DNA of 64,000 nucleotides from NCBI GenBank assembly GCA_030847615.1, contig JAUMIR010000004.1, forward strand, positions 269,847,501 to 269,911,500, read 5' to 3'. This document shows, piece after piece, positions 33,937 through 44,909 of the stretch (the first letter of the stretch is position 1; each line of letters opens with the position of its first letter). The translations under genes were made by a program, and so were the position numbers. The DNA is from Gambelia wislizenii. Lineage: Eukaryota; Chordata; Lepidosauria; Squamata; Crotaphytidae. The notes beneath the pieces are model-generated. The model did no database searches. It had not been told where the DNA came from and saw only the letters and a program-made list of their open reading frames with translations.

Positions 33937-34485
33937 TGTCAGGGTATGCAGCCCCTCTGAGCATTCTGTCCAGAGGGAACAAATAGTAGAAATAGCAAAA
34001 ACATGCGGACTTTGGCCCCTCTCTGCATACCCAGGTGTGTGTAGATGCATGAAAACATGGAGACAGATGAAAAATATTCTTTTCAGGTGTATTTAAAGGT
34101 CTACAAAAGTACTACAAAACAAACTACATTCTGGCTGCTTGAAATGATGCAGCCATCCAGCTAGAAAGCAAAGAGGCAGCTCTCTGTGTTACTCACAGAC
34201 AAGCAGCAAAGACACTTTTGTTTTCAATGAAAGTTGATAAGCTAAACCATAACATTGGCAGCGTTCACAGGCCAGGCAGTGAGAGAATGAGAGATAAGAC
34301 AGAAATCATAGAAAACTTCTCTCAGGCATACTGAATACTTTACATCCTGTCTCACCTCTGGCAAAGTCACAGCTAAGCCTGTATTGAGAAAAACAACAGG
34401 CTAAGTCAGACATTTGTCCAGATTTAAAATTTAACTTCAAGGCCTATAGAAACAATAGGCACTACAATGTCCTTTTTCCTTGACA
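33937..34485 (+). mobile_element. second-family solo LTR, 549 bp
   Basis: Starts TGTCAGGGTATGCAGCCC and ends TTTCCTTGACA, with TG..CA ends, and interrupts the CR1 phrase GATGGGGACAACATTTGCC. Flanks are GGTTA and GATTT, which could be a decayed 5-bp duplication. No coding region. Strand is uncertain because both ends read TGTC/GACA. Confidence 0.65.
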
Positions 34486-35301
34486 GATTTGCCCTCCTCC
34501 AGTCTTCTGGGACTTCGTCTGTTCTCCTGGCATTCTCAAAGATTATTGCCAGTGGTTCAGAGATTACTTCTGCCAGTTTCTTTAATATTCTTGGATGTAG
34601 CTCATCTGGTCCTGGAGAGCTGAATTCATTTAGAGTAGCCAAATATTTCTGTACTACTTCTTTACCTATTCTTTGCTACATTTCCCCTACTGCATCATCT
34701 GCTCCATTTCCCACAGGGGAACACTATTTTCCTTCTGGGAAAAGATTGAAGCAAAGAAAAAAGAGTTGAGTAGTTCTGCCTTTTCTCTGTCCCCTGTTAG
34801 CATTTCACCATCTTCTCCACACAGTGGCCCTACCATTTCTTGTTCTTCCTTTTGCTATGCACATAACTGAAAAAGCTCTTTTTTCATGTTTTGAACCTCT
34901 CTAGCATGTCTGAGCTCATCTGTGCTTTAGCTTTTCTGGCTTACCCCCTACATGTGATGGCTATTCATTTGAATTCCTCTTTGGTGAGTTCTTCTCTTGT
35001 TCATTTCTTGTGCATGCCACTGTTAAATCTTAGCTGAGTTATAAGTTCTTTAGACATCCATCCTAGTTTCTTTAGATACCTCCCATTTTTCCTCCTCATT
35101 GGAACTGTTTGAAGTTGTATCTTTAATATATCACTTTTAAGAAACTCCCATCCATCATGATCTCCTTTCTCTTTCAATATTTCTGATCACAGGATCACAC
35201 CTAATATTTCTCTAAGTTAACTGAAATCAGCTTTCTTAAAGTCTAAAATGTGTGTCTGACTACACTTGGCTTCCTGTTTCCACTGTATAACAAACTCCAA
35301 G

Positions 35302-36307
35302 GGCTCATTTAAACGGTATAAAAAAACCGTGAAGAATTCGCTAAGAGTTCTAATTGTTTACATGTTTTGCGACTCTAAATCGCCTCTTTCAGAAGGAGGG
35401 GTGGGAAAAAACCCATCTGTAGCGTATTTTAGGACTTCGTATTTTTTCCCATCTTTTTTAAAAAGAACCGAAAAGTATCGCTAAACCGATGATGTGAACT
35501 ACCTTTGCGTTTTTAAATCGATTCCTAAAAAAGTACTGGAACCGCAGAGCTTTGCCATGATTGGTTGAACTCACCAGGGAGGGGTTTGGACAAGGAGGGG
35601 ATGGAGGAAAGATCCATCCACTGTTGTTTCCAGCCACGGAAAAGACTGTGAGAGCTGTGTGTGTGTGTGTGTCTTTCCTCCCTCACTCCTTGGTCTCTTC
35701 GAGCTTGGCTGCAGCAAGCTGAAGAATTCCTTTCAGTCTCTGTGTGAATGTTCTTCATCTCCCCTCCCTCCCTCCTCCCTCTCTCTCCCTGTATGCTCCA
35801 CCAGCTGATCTATCGATAGATCGTTGTTTTGTGTGTGCATGTTTGTGCACGCTCGCTCGCAGTGCTGGCATGAGAGAGGGAGAAAAAACAGTCTACTGAC
35901 ATAGGAGAAATGCACAGCAAAGAGAATTCTTTTCCTACCATCCTTTGTCATTAATCCTTCCCACTCCCTGCTTTTTAGTTGCTTTCTGGTTTTCTCGCTG
36001 AGATCAAGCTGAAGGTGATACTGTTGCTTTGTATACAAATCCCTTCTGAGGAACGCCTGCAATTAAAGCCCTTTCAGAGGAACTATTCCCCCCAACAAGC
36101 CCCTCCTGCTTCAACTGTGTGTGTTTTCAGTGAGTGGCTTTAAGAGGCAGGCAGGCACGCCCCCTGCACCTTTGCCATCTGAACTGAGAAGCGAAAAAAT
36201 AAACAACACAACCGAATCCCCTATAAATCATATGAACTATCCGTCACTGCTGCGAAAAAGCGCTAAACCGCAAATTGCCGCATTAAAAACTGTCGTTTAA
36301 CTGACAC
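35302..36307. mobile_element. non-autonomous DNA transposon, about 1 kb, in CR1
   Basis: Interrupts the CR1 phrase CAAACTCCAGGAGAACATG (compare the uninterrupted copy near 21690). CCAAG stands on both sides (35297-35301, 36308-36312), giving a 5-bp duplication, although 2 bp (AA) with GGG..CCC ends fits equally. Ends are imperfect inverted copies: GGCTCATTTAAACGG and GTCGTTTAACTGACAC. No transposase frame; 77- to 109-codon minus-strand frames have no family resemblance. Contains GT repeats at 35656-35672. Confidence 0.7.
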
Positions 36308-36345
36308 CCAAGAGAACATGGTCACTTCCACATAAGGATCCTGAA

Positions 36346-36829
36346 TCTCAGTATTGAATCTCAACATATATTTTTAACAATACAAATTATACATTTAATT
36401 TGGTACATAGGCACTGTCCCAAATGTTCCATGTATCCTATAATGTAGGACTTGATTGCAGGACTCTTCTGCCTCTGCTGCTCAGTATTTCTGAAACATTT
36501 AGTACAGTCCTAATGTTCTAAATTTAAAAAATAAAAAAAAATTAGAATCAAATGTAATAGAAAATTACACTACAAAGAATTTACCTTATCATTCTCTCCT
36601 AAATACACAACTGAAAATCCACACTACCTCATTCAAAGTGAATACAGCCTACTCCTTGGCCCTGATAACTGAAACTCCCCTCTAGCTCTCTTCCTCTCTT
36701 TCTGAACTCAACCAGCAAGTATAGCTCCTTACTTAGAGTTTCTCCACCCACTGGGCCAACCCAGTACTCATAGGGGTTTCATAAACAACTGATTTCTGTT
36801 TATTGACTGATTATATAAGTTGCCCACCA
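36346..36829. other. no feature recognised
   Basis: AT-rich with an A run at 36527-36541. No ORF. Confidence 0.5.
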
Positions 36830-37200
36830 TATCTTTGGGGGATACGTCCCCAGACCTACCATGAATACTTTAAACCATGGGTAATAGCAAACCCCATAGA
36901 ATTGCACTGGAAGACCTAGGAAGTGCCTGGAGAGGCAGCCTTTCTAGGCATCTCCTGTGTGACTCTATGGTAACTTCTGGCAGAAATTACCATAGAGTCA
37001 TGCTGGAGGACCTAGGAAATGCCTAGAGAGGCTGCCTTTCTATGCTGCTCCAGTGCAACTCTGTAATCACTTCCAGTGGATTCTATGGGGTTCACTATTA
37101 CCCATGGTTTCAAATATTCGCAGAAGTTACCATAGACTTGTGCTGGAGGACCTAGGACATTCCTAGTGAGACCATATTTTTGGACAACGATAATTGAAAC
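36830..37200. mobile_element. Tigger-like remnant with internal duplications
   Basis: Contains TTTGGGGGATACGTCCCC, AACCATGGGTAATAGCAAAC and TTCACTATTACCCATGG, the vocabulary of the element at 11455. A block of about 90-180 bases is repeated: CATAGAATTGCACTGGAAG, CATAGAGTCATGCTGGAGG and CATAGACTTGTGCTGGAGG each lead to CCTAGGA..GCCTGGAGAGG-like text. Element ends are not resolved. Confidence 0.55.
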
Positions 37201-38594
37201 CATGGGTACCAGTCCCGTATATATGGTGGATGACCTGTACTGCATTTGGAGAGACTGGAAAAAGAGTCCCCCCTGCAATTCACAGAATCTCACAGCCACC
37301 ATGTTTACTGGTTCTGAACTTAATCAGGGTATTCTGAGGTTTGTAGTCCTATAAAGGCATCCATTTGAACGCCAAAATAAATGACCTGCAGACATGCAGG
37401 GTGGACAATCTTTGCTTTTGTTTCTGTTGATGTGGGTCATACTCTCTTAAGTAAGGGGCCCCATGTGGGCTTGAGTAGAGGTTTGACATGTCTGCTTACC
37501 TCTCTTTGCCATTCCATTTTCCTTTTCATTCCTCCAGGTAGGCTGCTGGAGAAGGGAGAGATTCTCTTGCAGAGAAGCCCTTCCTTTAGGACCTATTCAG
37601 GTAAACAAATTCTTCTTTAGGATTTGGATTGTTTTCATACAAAGTGCAAAAAAAAAAAATCTCAAAGAAGAGCATAAGTGGAAGTAAATCACTTCACCCC
37701 ATCACTCTGAAGACCCCTTTGCCACAAAAACCAAACCAAAAAACCCCCCTTAAACCTATCTTTCTGATAGTTTGCAGGTTTCTTAGACAAGCCATCTCTA
37801 TGCTCTGTGCAATTTTCATAATTATTCCCCTCTCCTGCACCCACAAGGTAAGAGAAGCAGTGACAGCTGGTGACTTCCATGTCATTGGAGTAGTGAATCT
37901 ACTCTGTGTTTTGGTCTGAACTTTAAGGGAGATAGACAAAGTGCTGACATATCCACCAAACAGGAACAGAAAATTAAGCTACTTTCAAGACTGGACTAAA
38001 ACCCAGAAGAGATTCACCACTTCACTGATGTAGGAACCACAAGCTTTCAGTAGGTAAAAAAAACATAAGATAGATCAGATGCTGCACTGAAATGAGGACA
38101 CTAGCCATTGGGCAAATTGCTGTGCATAGCCGCATAGTGCAACAGTAACAGAAACCTTGGCTCTTGTTTTATCCTTGAATGGAATTGGATTTTGCTGTAG
38201 TAGAGAAACTGTCACCTGTGTCAGGGGTGGGAATCCTACAGCCCTCTATTTGTGGTGGGATAGCAATTCACAACATTCCTCAAGATTGAGCATTAGAAAC
38301 TTCTTTAAAATCTGTAGCTCAGTTCTGTGACACCATAACCCAGGGTTTCTCAACCAGTGTTCCCTGGAACTCTAGGGTTCTACAAGAGGTTACTTGAGGT
38401 TCCACAAGAGATTTTGATTGGAAGAAAACATTTTTAAGAAACCTGTGGATATAATAATTTTTATGCAGGGTTCCCCTGAGACCTGAAAATTATTTCAAGG
38501 ATTGATCCAGGGTAAAAGGGTTGAGAAAGGTTGGTATAACCTATTATAGTCCATGTATTTATATAATTGCTCTTATGCTAACCATTGTGTTAAT
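37201..38594. other. no gene recognised
   Basis: Frames of 60-96 codons on both strands lack family resemblance. An A run at 37650-37660. No clear repeat boundary. Confidence 0.45.
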
Positions 38595-38605
38595 ATTCAT
38601 TATTT

Positions 38606-38963
38606 CTCTCTCTCTGGCTTTTCTTTGCAAATGAAGATTCAGGAAGGACTCATCCTGCGCTTTCTGCAAGCGCGCTGATGACTAAAAAGGCCAATCCGAG
38701 ATAAACAAGTCCGGTTGCAGAAAGCACAGCAGAAGGTCTCCTTGGGTGATGTTTCCGGGTTGTGATTCTTTCTGCGTTGTCGCTTCTCTTCAAGATTTGT
38801 TCGGCGTGAATTCTCAAATAAGGCTGCAGCATTGTGGATAGTGTGTCTCCATGCCTCCCGATGTGAGGCCAGGGCGGACCACTGTTGGTGATCAATTTGG
38901 CCAAGCCTGAGATGTTGTTTCAGGGAGTCTTTGTATCGCTGTTTTGTATCGCCCAAAAAAGCG
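38606..38963 (-). mobile_element. C2H2-tailed LINE, 3' end only, 358 bp
   Basis: Flanked by the 11-bp duplication ATTCATTATTT (38595-38605, 38964-38974). On the minus strand about 100 codons are open: KQRYKDSLKQHLRLGQID, WRHTIHNAAALFENSRR, and the terminal finger [20 protein letters not shown] followed by C, i.e. C-x2-C-x12-H-x3-C spacing. The tail is GCCAGAGAGAGAGA. This is the best-preserved C-terminus of the family in the window; too short to act. Confidence 0.92.
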
Positions 38964-38974
38964 ATTCATTATTT

Positions 38975-39185
38975 ATTGTTTAATTAAATGTATACCCCAT
39001 CTTTCCTTCAGTGATCCTAAGGCATCATACATAGCTCTCCTCCTCCATGAACTTTACTACAAATTTGAGAGGGAATGACTTGCCAAAGGTCACCAAATGA
39101 ATTTTGTGGCTCTAAAATCTGGATCCCTAGCATTTCTTTCCATTACTCAAACCACTACACCACCTTGTCTCTCAGTTACTTTTCC
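38975..39185 (-). mobile_element. tRNA-headed SINE
   Basis: Read on the minus strand it begins near 39180 with AAGGTGGTGTAGTGGTTTGA, an A-box-like pol III promoter. A diverged B-box region (GGGATCCAG) follows, then TTGGTGACCTTTGGCAAGTC, and it ends in an L2-type tail (GGGGTATACATTTAATTAAA). The LINE at 38606 inserted at the tail of this SINE. Confidence 0.65.
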
Positions 39186-40526
39186 CTGTGATATCACCTA
39201 TTGTTGTTTTATGTTAATGGGACATAGCTATTTTCAATCAAGTTATTTAAGTCTACCTAGCCATGGACAGGGACTCTTGTATAAGAAATGGCATCTACAT
39301 AATGCACTGGCTCTTGTTGGAAAGCAGGAGGGGGGCACTGCTTATTTTAAAGCTGCTAAACTACCAAGAGAAAGCGCTCTTGAAAGGATGCAGTACTATT
39401 GTTAATCCAGAGCTTTGGAAGGATACAATGTACTGAATCTCCATCTGTCATGTACTTGCTCAATGCATTCTGAATAGTACCAGTCTGCTTACATCAGCAT
39501 ACCAGATCTGCTTTCCCATGAAAACATGCACAAACTCTTTTTTGACTGATTGTACTGACCTGTAAAGCTTCAGAAAAACAAAATCCTTGCATTTCTTGTA
39601 AAGCATCTCATGCACTGCAATTTAATTAAAGAACCTGTCATAACATGTACATTCCAGTAGGCCATATTAAAGACACATGTGATACTTTATGATCCTAGCC
39701 AGCCTATGACTTTGATTTCATTAAAGTCTGAATCTTTAGATCTAACCACTTTTCTAGCTGCATAACATGCACTACCTAATCCTATGTTAAACAGAAGTAA
39801 ATCCCACTGGGTTCAGTGGGCTTACATGACTGGTAGAATGACGCTCTGAGTGGTAGGTTGATGAAAGCAGTAGGATGATGGTCTGGAACTCAGAACATCA
39901 TCCTACCGCTTTACAGTTATGGATGGCTTCAGCTTGTCATTATACCGATACTTCTGAAATGTAACATTCCTAGTTCTGCATTTAGCTATAAATAGAGCTT
40001 TTCTTGTTCCTTATTTGACAATGTAGCACTGACACACCTATAAAGGGTAAAATTATATTCCGAATATGTAAGAATCCCAAACAGATTTATGCAGCTGCTG
40101 TTTAGAAAATTTGGACATGCAATGATATGCTCTATAATATTGCACTGGCAGGGCAGCTAGAAAAGCTAGCAAGTAATGAGCCAGTTAATACATCATTACA
40201 ATTATTTTTAAGCTGTTGTGGTTTGCCCATTTACTTTTGGAACAGAAAATGTTTACATCTGATCATATTCCCCTTCATATTATAGGGTTTACACTTTCTG
40301 TTTCTTGATCAGACATAGTAAATGATAATGTCTACAGCTGCAGGTTGAAGATCATAGCACTTTCCTTCTGCTCGGAGCCAATCTTCACTCTGTCTGCTAT
40401 CATGCAAGTATTAGCATTTGCAACAGTACATATGGAGCTCAGAAGTAAAACCAGCAATTGCAGGAAGTTGGAGTTTAATGAAAGAAAAGGCATGTCCATT
40501 GTGGATGTTAGGCAAGGAGAGAACAG
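39186..40526. other. no gene recognised
   Basis: AT-rich sequence. Short inverted match at 39860-39905 (GTAGGATGATG/CATCATCCTAC) but no element edge. Frames below 105 codons without family resemblance. Confidence 0.45.
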
Positions 40527-40672
40527 TAGGGCTTGTCTACACAAAGGAAAAAAACTGGTAATCCCTCTCCTCGAATTTGGCACGATAAGGCCACACAACA
40601 TGCATCTGAGGCAGTAGAGTAAGGCTACAAAAGCTTATCCAACTTCTTTCTCTCAGTTGGGCTTGTCTACAT
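40527..40672. repeat. GGGCTTGTCTACA motif pair around a short repeat
   Basis: GGGCTTGTCTACA occurs at 40529-40541 and 40660-40672 in the same orientation. Between them is a relative of the 9040 repeat (GCATCTGAGGCAGTAGAG, CTACAAAAGCTTAT). The pair may be a target duplication of a short retroposon, or two copies of a transposon end. Confidence 0.45.
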
Positions 40673-40839
40673 CAGCAAAAAAAAAGAAAAGAAAAAAAGT
40701 GGACTCACCCTGAATCCAGTGCTGGCAGTCCAGATAACGTATGGCTATTTCCAGGGAGGAACCATGGTTTTTTTGCCCTTAATCTGTCTTTGCTCCGAAC
40801 TAAGCAAAGTTGCAAAAAACTCCAGGGCTTCTGTTTTGA

Positions 40840-40885
40840 CCTTTGTAAGCTACTTTGAGTCCCAAACTGGGGAAAAGGTGGGATA

Positions 40886-40918
<33 letters not shown>

Positions 40919-40920
40919 GT
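40840..40920 (+). repeat. L2-type tail merging into (GT)n(AT)n
   Basis: TTTGTAAGCTACTTTGAGTC, CCAAACTGGGG and AAAAGGTGGGATATG match the L2 3' tail at 28430. The TAAA tail is replaced by GT and then AT dinucleotides. Confidence 0.65.
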
Positions 40921-41309
40921 AGGAGAGAGCATGTGTGCAAATATAAACTCTGCATCTGTGGTCTTCCTCCCTTTCTCACCTCATATTTGGTCCAAGCTGG
41001 TTCCATTGTTTGATTGTTTTTTCAGTAGTGAGGGGGAGCAAGATTGGAATCCATCCATATTTTTACTTCTTTTTTTCAGAAATGTACACATTTGTTTTAA
41101 GTTGTACACATTGTTTGTAGTTTATTGTGGCACCCTTAAGTAAAATATGTTTAAATAATATTTTCTATGCACACTTTTCAAATGTGCCCATTTTCCAGAA
41201 ATGTCCATAGCTGTCCACCCATGTGAGGATTCTCGAATACAAACTGCATCCAGGCCACAGATAATGAGGACCAACTGTAGTCAGGGGGGGATGATTGCTG
41301 TAGAGTACA

Positions 41310-41310
<1 letters not shown>
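40921..41310. other. no feature recognised
   Basis: No ORF or repeat edge; 41200-41290 may be a Tigger fragment (GTCCACCCATGTGAGGATTC) but this is weak. Confidence 0.4.
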
Positions 41311-41342
<32 letters not shown>

Positions 41343-41690
41343 GTGTCTTCAAGCCATTTCTGACTTATGGTGACCCTAAGGCAAACCTATCACACGGGCT
41401 GCTGACACACCAAAGAAATAATGGAGTTTGACACCACTTTAACTCTCATGACTCCATCCTGTGGAATCCTTGGCTTTGTAGTTTATTGTGGTATCAGAGC
41501 TCTCTGACAGAGAAGGCTAAATAGCTCACAGAACTACAGATCCCAGAATTCAGTAGCACTGAGCTATGGCAGTTAAAGTGGTGTCTAACTGCATTATTTC
41601 TGCAGTGTGTCAGCAGCCAGGGTTTTCTTGGCATGATTTGTTCAGAGGCAGTTTGCCAGTACATATCCTCTAACATTTCACAGATGAAAA
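41311..41690 (-). mobile_element. tRNA-headed SINE, 3' part, split by a MITE
   Basis: 41311-41396 and 41619-41690 are two parts of one SINE in minus orientation: TTCTTGGCATGATTTGTTCA on the right, ACTTATGGTGACCCTAAGGC on the left. The 3' tail is (CAA)n, seen as TTG repeats at 41311-41340. A fuller copy lies at 58742-58965. Confidence 0.75.
41397..41618. mobile_element. palindromic MITE, 222 bp, inserted in SINE
   Basis: Ends GGCTGCTGACACAC and GTGTGTCAGCAGCC are perfect inverted copies. Inside, GAAATAATGGAGTTTGACAC pairs with GTCTAACTGCATTATTTC, and CTTTGTAGTTTATTGTGG and GCTCTCTGACAGAGAAGG lie at the turn. Same family as 51473-51683 and 51867-52597. Confidence 0.8.
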
Positions 41691-42035
41691 GTGGGGCATG
41701 TGTGGCTAAAGGCATCAGAGTGTGGTCAAGATGACTAAATGAAGAACAAGCCAGGAGAGACTGCAGCAGTTAACTTCTGCCTCAACCTCCTGGGAAGGGC
41801 AAGATCCTGCCCCCTCCTTTCCTCTCAACCCTGGTGAGTTAATGGAGTGCAAATTGCTCTTGCACTTTGAACTCAGATTGCAGCCATTGAACTAAGCTGA
41901 TGTCAAAGCGGGAAGTGGGATGAGATGAGAAGAACTGGGACATTTTCAAAGCAGCTGAAAATGGAGGATGACAGAAGAGTAATCAGGACTGTCCATGCCA
42001 AACCAGGAAAGTTTGAAGGTATGAGATTACTTGTA
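41691..42035. other. no feature recognised
   Basis: No ORF or repeat edge identified. Confidence 0.5.
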
Positions 42036-42107
42036 CTCTGTATCTCAGAATTCAGATACTCTTACTTAAGGAGCTAAGTAAGAGTATCTGAATTCTGAGA
42101 TACAGAG
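42036..42107. repeat. perfect 33-bp inverted repeat, 6-nt loop
   Basis: The arm at 42036-42068 (starting CTCTGTATCTCAGAATTC) is exactly complementary to 42075-42107; loop AGGAGC. Every base pair was checked. Confidence 0.97.
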
Positions 42108-42430
42108 ATTCACTGGAATATATACAACCACAGAGCCACATATTATGAATGAATAAATGAATGAATGATACTTTATTATGGTCAAAGACCAGCATAAAAG
42201 AAATAAAAAACTTTAAAACAATAAGGTTAAATTAAAATAACAAAATAAAATTAAAATATTATTGCATTAACAAGCAATACAATAAAAAAGTGCATACATA
42301 GGATAGTTTATACAACTAAGTGCTTTGTTTTTAAATCACAGGAGGATAAATCTGTCTGCTAAGAAGGTAAAATAAATCAATTTGGGAAGAAAATAAATTT
42401 AAGAATAAAAAATAACATCTGTCAGCTAGA

Positions 42431-43059
42431 TTAAAGTAATTCAGATGCAATATGTTCTGCTATCTTAGATTTAATTTTGCTTTTCCTGCAAGTAATTGCA
42501 GATGCACAGAATTGTGCCACTTTACAAGTTATCTGTGGGTTGCAGTCTGACAGAAGGTATTTTAAGTAAAAAGTTTCTGATCTCCCTGTTTTATTTAGAA
42601 GGATTGGAGTGATCATATCTTTGTAGGCATCACATAAAAAGGACAGTGGAATAATACATGATTGATTGTTTCAATGTTTCCTGTATTACACGGGCATATT
42701 CTCTCAAGCACAGGAGTCTTATTGTATTTACCCTCAAGGTGTGCTGAAGGTAATGCATTTAATCTGGCTAACAGGAATGCTTTCCTGTGTTTGGGTATTG
42801 TTAGGTTCGTCAAATAATTTGCCATAACAAATGTACCAGCACACTCCCAATAGTTGAAATAGCTCGCGGACAGACTATGATGATTTTGGAAATCTATATC
42901 TTTTATACGTTGGAGTATAGTTGTTTTAGCTTTTGAGTGCCCCATGGATCTAAGAGAATCTGGTGGAAGACCCATGTTTTTTAATTTTGTAGTCAATGTT
43001 TTTTTCCATTTAGATTGGAAGGTGTCTGTCAGAGTTAATGGCACAAGACCCATAGGCAA
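42431..43059 (-). pseudogene. LINE ORF C-terminal Cys/His region
   Basis: Two frames that continue the RT protein after frameshifts. The first (43059-42613) begins PMGLVPLTLTDTFQ, follows with KHRKAFLLARLNALPSA, and ends with a Cys/His cluster, ICPCNTGNIETINHVLFHCP, typical of the C-terminus of I-type LINE proteins. The second (42616-42431) reads NKTGRSETFYLKYLLSD. The shift from the RT frame lies at a run of seven A (43058-43064); another lies near 42615. Confidence 0.8.
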
Positions 43060-44358
43060 AAAAAGTCAATTTTAACCAAGGATTTACTGTCATTATCAAA
43101 ATTTGGGCCTCCATAGAAATCTGCCCAGTCTCCAGACGAAGTATTACATTTGGGACACAGGTCGGGACTCCTGTAATAGCTCTTAGGAATTTAGTAAGTA
43201 CAACTTCAAAAGGCTTATAGTCCTCATTTGCATAAATCTGACAGCCGTACAGCATTTGTGATATTACTTTACTGATGAAAACTTGGAATTGCTGCAGGGA
43301 TGTATTGGGCGCCTTTGGTATAAAAAAGGAAAGGAGTGCTTTAGTACTTCTTTGCACGGTTGCAATGATGTGCTTTGTTTGCAGAATCCAAGAACCTGTT
43401 GACTGGAATATTAGACCTAAATATTTATATGAGTTAACCTGTTCTATTGGTTGGCCATCTATCTGCCATTTGTACTTAATCTTTTTCTTGTTAAATATCA
43501 GTATCTTTGTTTTACTATAGTTTATTGTCAACAACTCCTCTTGGCAGTAACAGGCTAGCGCACTTAGAAGACGTCTCAGGCCTATTCTTGTTTGAGATAA
43601 GAGTACTGCGTCATCTGCGTATAATAGCACAGAAATTGGTCTGTCAGCTAACCGGGGGGGATGAGAGTTTATCGAGTTCAGATGTTGAACCAAGGAGTTG
43701 ATGTAGAAATTGAATAAGGTAGGGGCTAGAATACAGCCCTGTCTTACACCATTGTGAGTAGGTATTCTCCTTGTTAGATGACCCACAGAACTGCATCTGA
43801 CTTTCAAGGAAGTATTTTCATATAGCTTCCTTATAAGTAACACCAATCTCTTGTCGATGTTACAAGACTCAAATTTTATCCAAAGTTTTTCCCTGGAGAT
43901 TGAGTCAAAAGCTTGCTTAAAGTAGATAAATGCAGCATGAAGACCTTCATTGACTGGTGTATATTTTTCTGCCAGATGTTGAAGGATAAGTCCTTGGTCA
44001 ACTGTACTTCGACCTGTTCTGAAACTGGCTAACTCGTCTGCAAGAATGTTTTCTTGATCTATCCAGTCAATCAGTTTTTCATGGAGATATGAAGCATATA
44101 ATTTGCTTATTATGATCAGAAGACTAATGGGTCTGTAATTGTCTGGGTCTGATTTTTCTCCCTTTTTGAAAATAGGAATAATGATGGCTAATCCCCAGTC
44201 CTCAGGAATATATGCCGTGTGGTCAATCCAGGTAAACAAATTTGAGAGAACAGGTGCCCACCAGTCTATGTTTGTTTTTAATAGCTCTTTTGGAATATTG
44301 TCACAGCCTGGAGCTTTGCCCAATTTTAAGTTGGAAATCAGGAGACGTATTTTGTGGA
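43010..44358 (-). pseudogene. LINE reverse transcriptase
   Basis: A 437-codon open frame from the first Met at 44323, with earlier in-frame text VHKIRLLISNLK up to the DIRS junction. Motifs: GKAPGCDNIPKELLK, DPDNYRPISLLIIISK, ASFRTGRSTVDQGL, AAFIYFKQAFDSISREKL (the first catalytic Asp is replaced: YFKQAFD), NGVRQGCILAPTLFNFYIN, SVLLYADDAVLLSQT with an intact YADD, INYSKTKILIFNKKK, YKYLGLIFQSTGSW and SQMLYGCQIYANEDY. One of the longest intact frames in the window, but it is cut from its endonuclease by the DIRS insertion and frameshifted at the 3' end. Confidence 0.92.
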
Positions 44359-44729
44359 CCCAGACCGGACAACCCCTACCGCCCTCCTAAATAAACACAG
44401 ACACATTGGTGCAAATAACATTGTATTGGTAACAGATATAAAACTTCAGGAAATTTGGTTAGATACAGGTTAGTAAATATATACACATGTTGAGGTAGAT
44501 AAGGTAGTTTGTATATACTGTTTGGATATAGGTTGGCAATAAATTGGCCGCAACTTGCAAGCTAAATGGTTGGCGGCAATGTATGGGTCGTGAACACAGC
44601 GCGGCCCATGCATGTGGGTGGCGCAGGGACCGGTCCATCCTGGTTCCCTCACATGAAGGAGAGAGACCCTGGCCGAGCCGCCTGCTCGACACTCTCTCCT
44701 CCCCTGAAAACAAGTATACATTAATAGCT

Positions 44730-44812
44730 AATAGGGGTCTCCCTTGAATGTGAACTTGGACTTGAATTTGAACTTGCACTTGCACTTGACGGAGACCCCT
44801 GAATTTTTACAA
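44730..44812. repeat. stem-loop with degenerate hexamer loop in DIRS 3' region
   Basis: AGGGGTCTCC (44733-44742) pairs with GGAGACCCCT (44800-44809). The loop consists of loosely repeated CTTGAA/CTTGCA hexamers. Confidence 0.75.
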
Positions 44813-44909
44813 TTTTCCACAACCCAATACATCCACCACTAAGGCGTTCCCATGGAACCGCCTTCCGCCAACCATTCCCAATCAACAGGCAGGCCTACCG
44901 GTCCCCATG

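Larger units (their letters stand above)
30133..36345 (-). mobile_element. CR1 LINE with four nested insertions
   Basis: CR1 blocks, 3' to 5' on the minus strand, are 30133-30700, 32206-32882, 33797-33936, 34486-35301 and 36308-36345, about 2.2 kb in all. Coding text: [17 protein letters not shown] and FKQRLDGYLLGVL (30498-30205, C-terminus); [20 protein letters not shown] and [14 protein letters not shown] with an intact FADD (32659-32417); NEFSSPGPDELHPRILKKLA (34642-34424); and the upstream linker beyond 34870. The 3' end near 30133 has the CR1 terminus (inverse of ATGATTCTGTG). Frames are broken in every block. Confidence 0.85.

Noticed and set aside
38639..38956. Small zinc-finger gene
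   Set aside because: It is the C-terminus of a LINE protein, flanked by an 11-bp duplication and present in two other copies.
40529..40672. 12-13 bp target duplication of a new retroposon
   Set aside because: The same GGGCTTGTCTACA motif occurs inverted near 19290, so it may be a transposon end rather than a duplication; listed only as a repeat.
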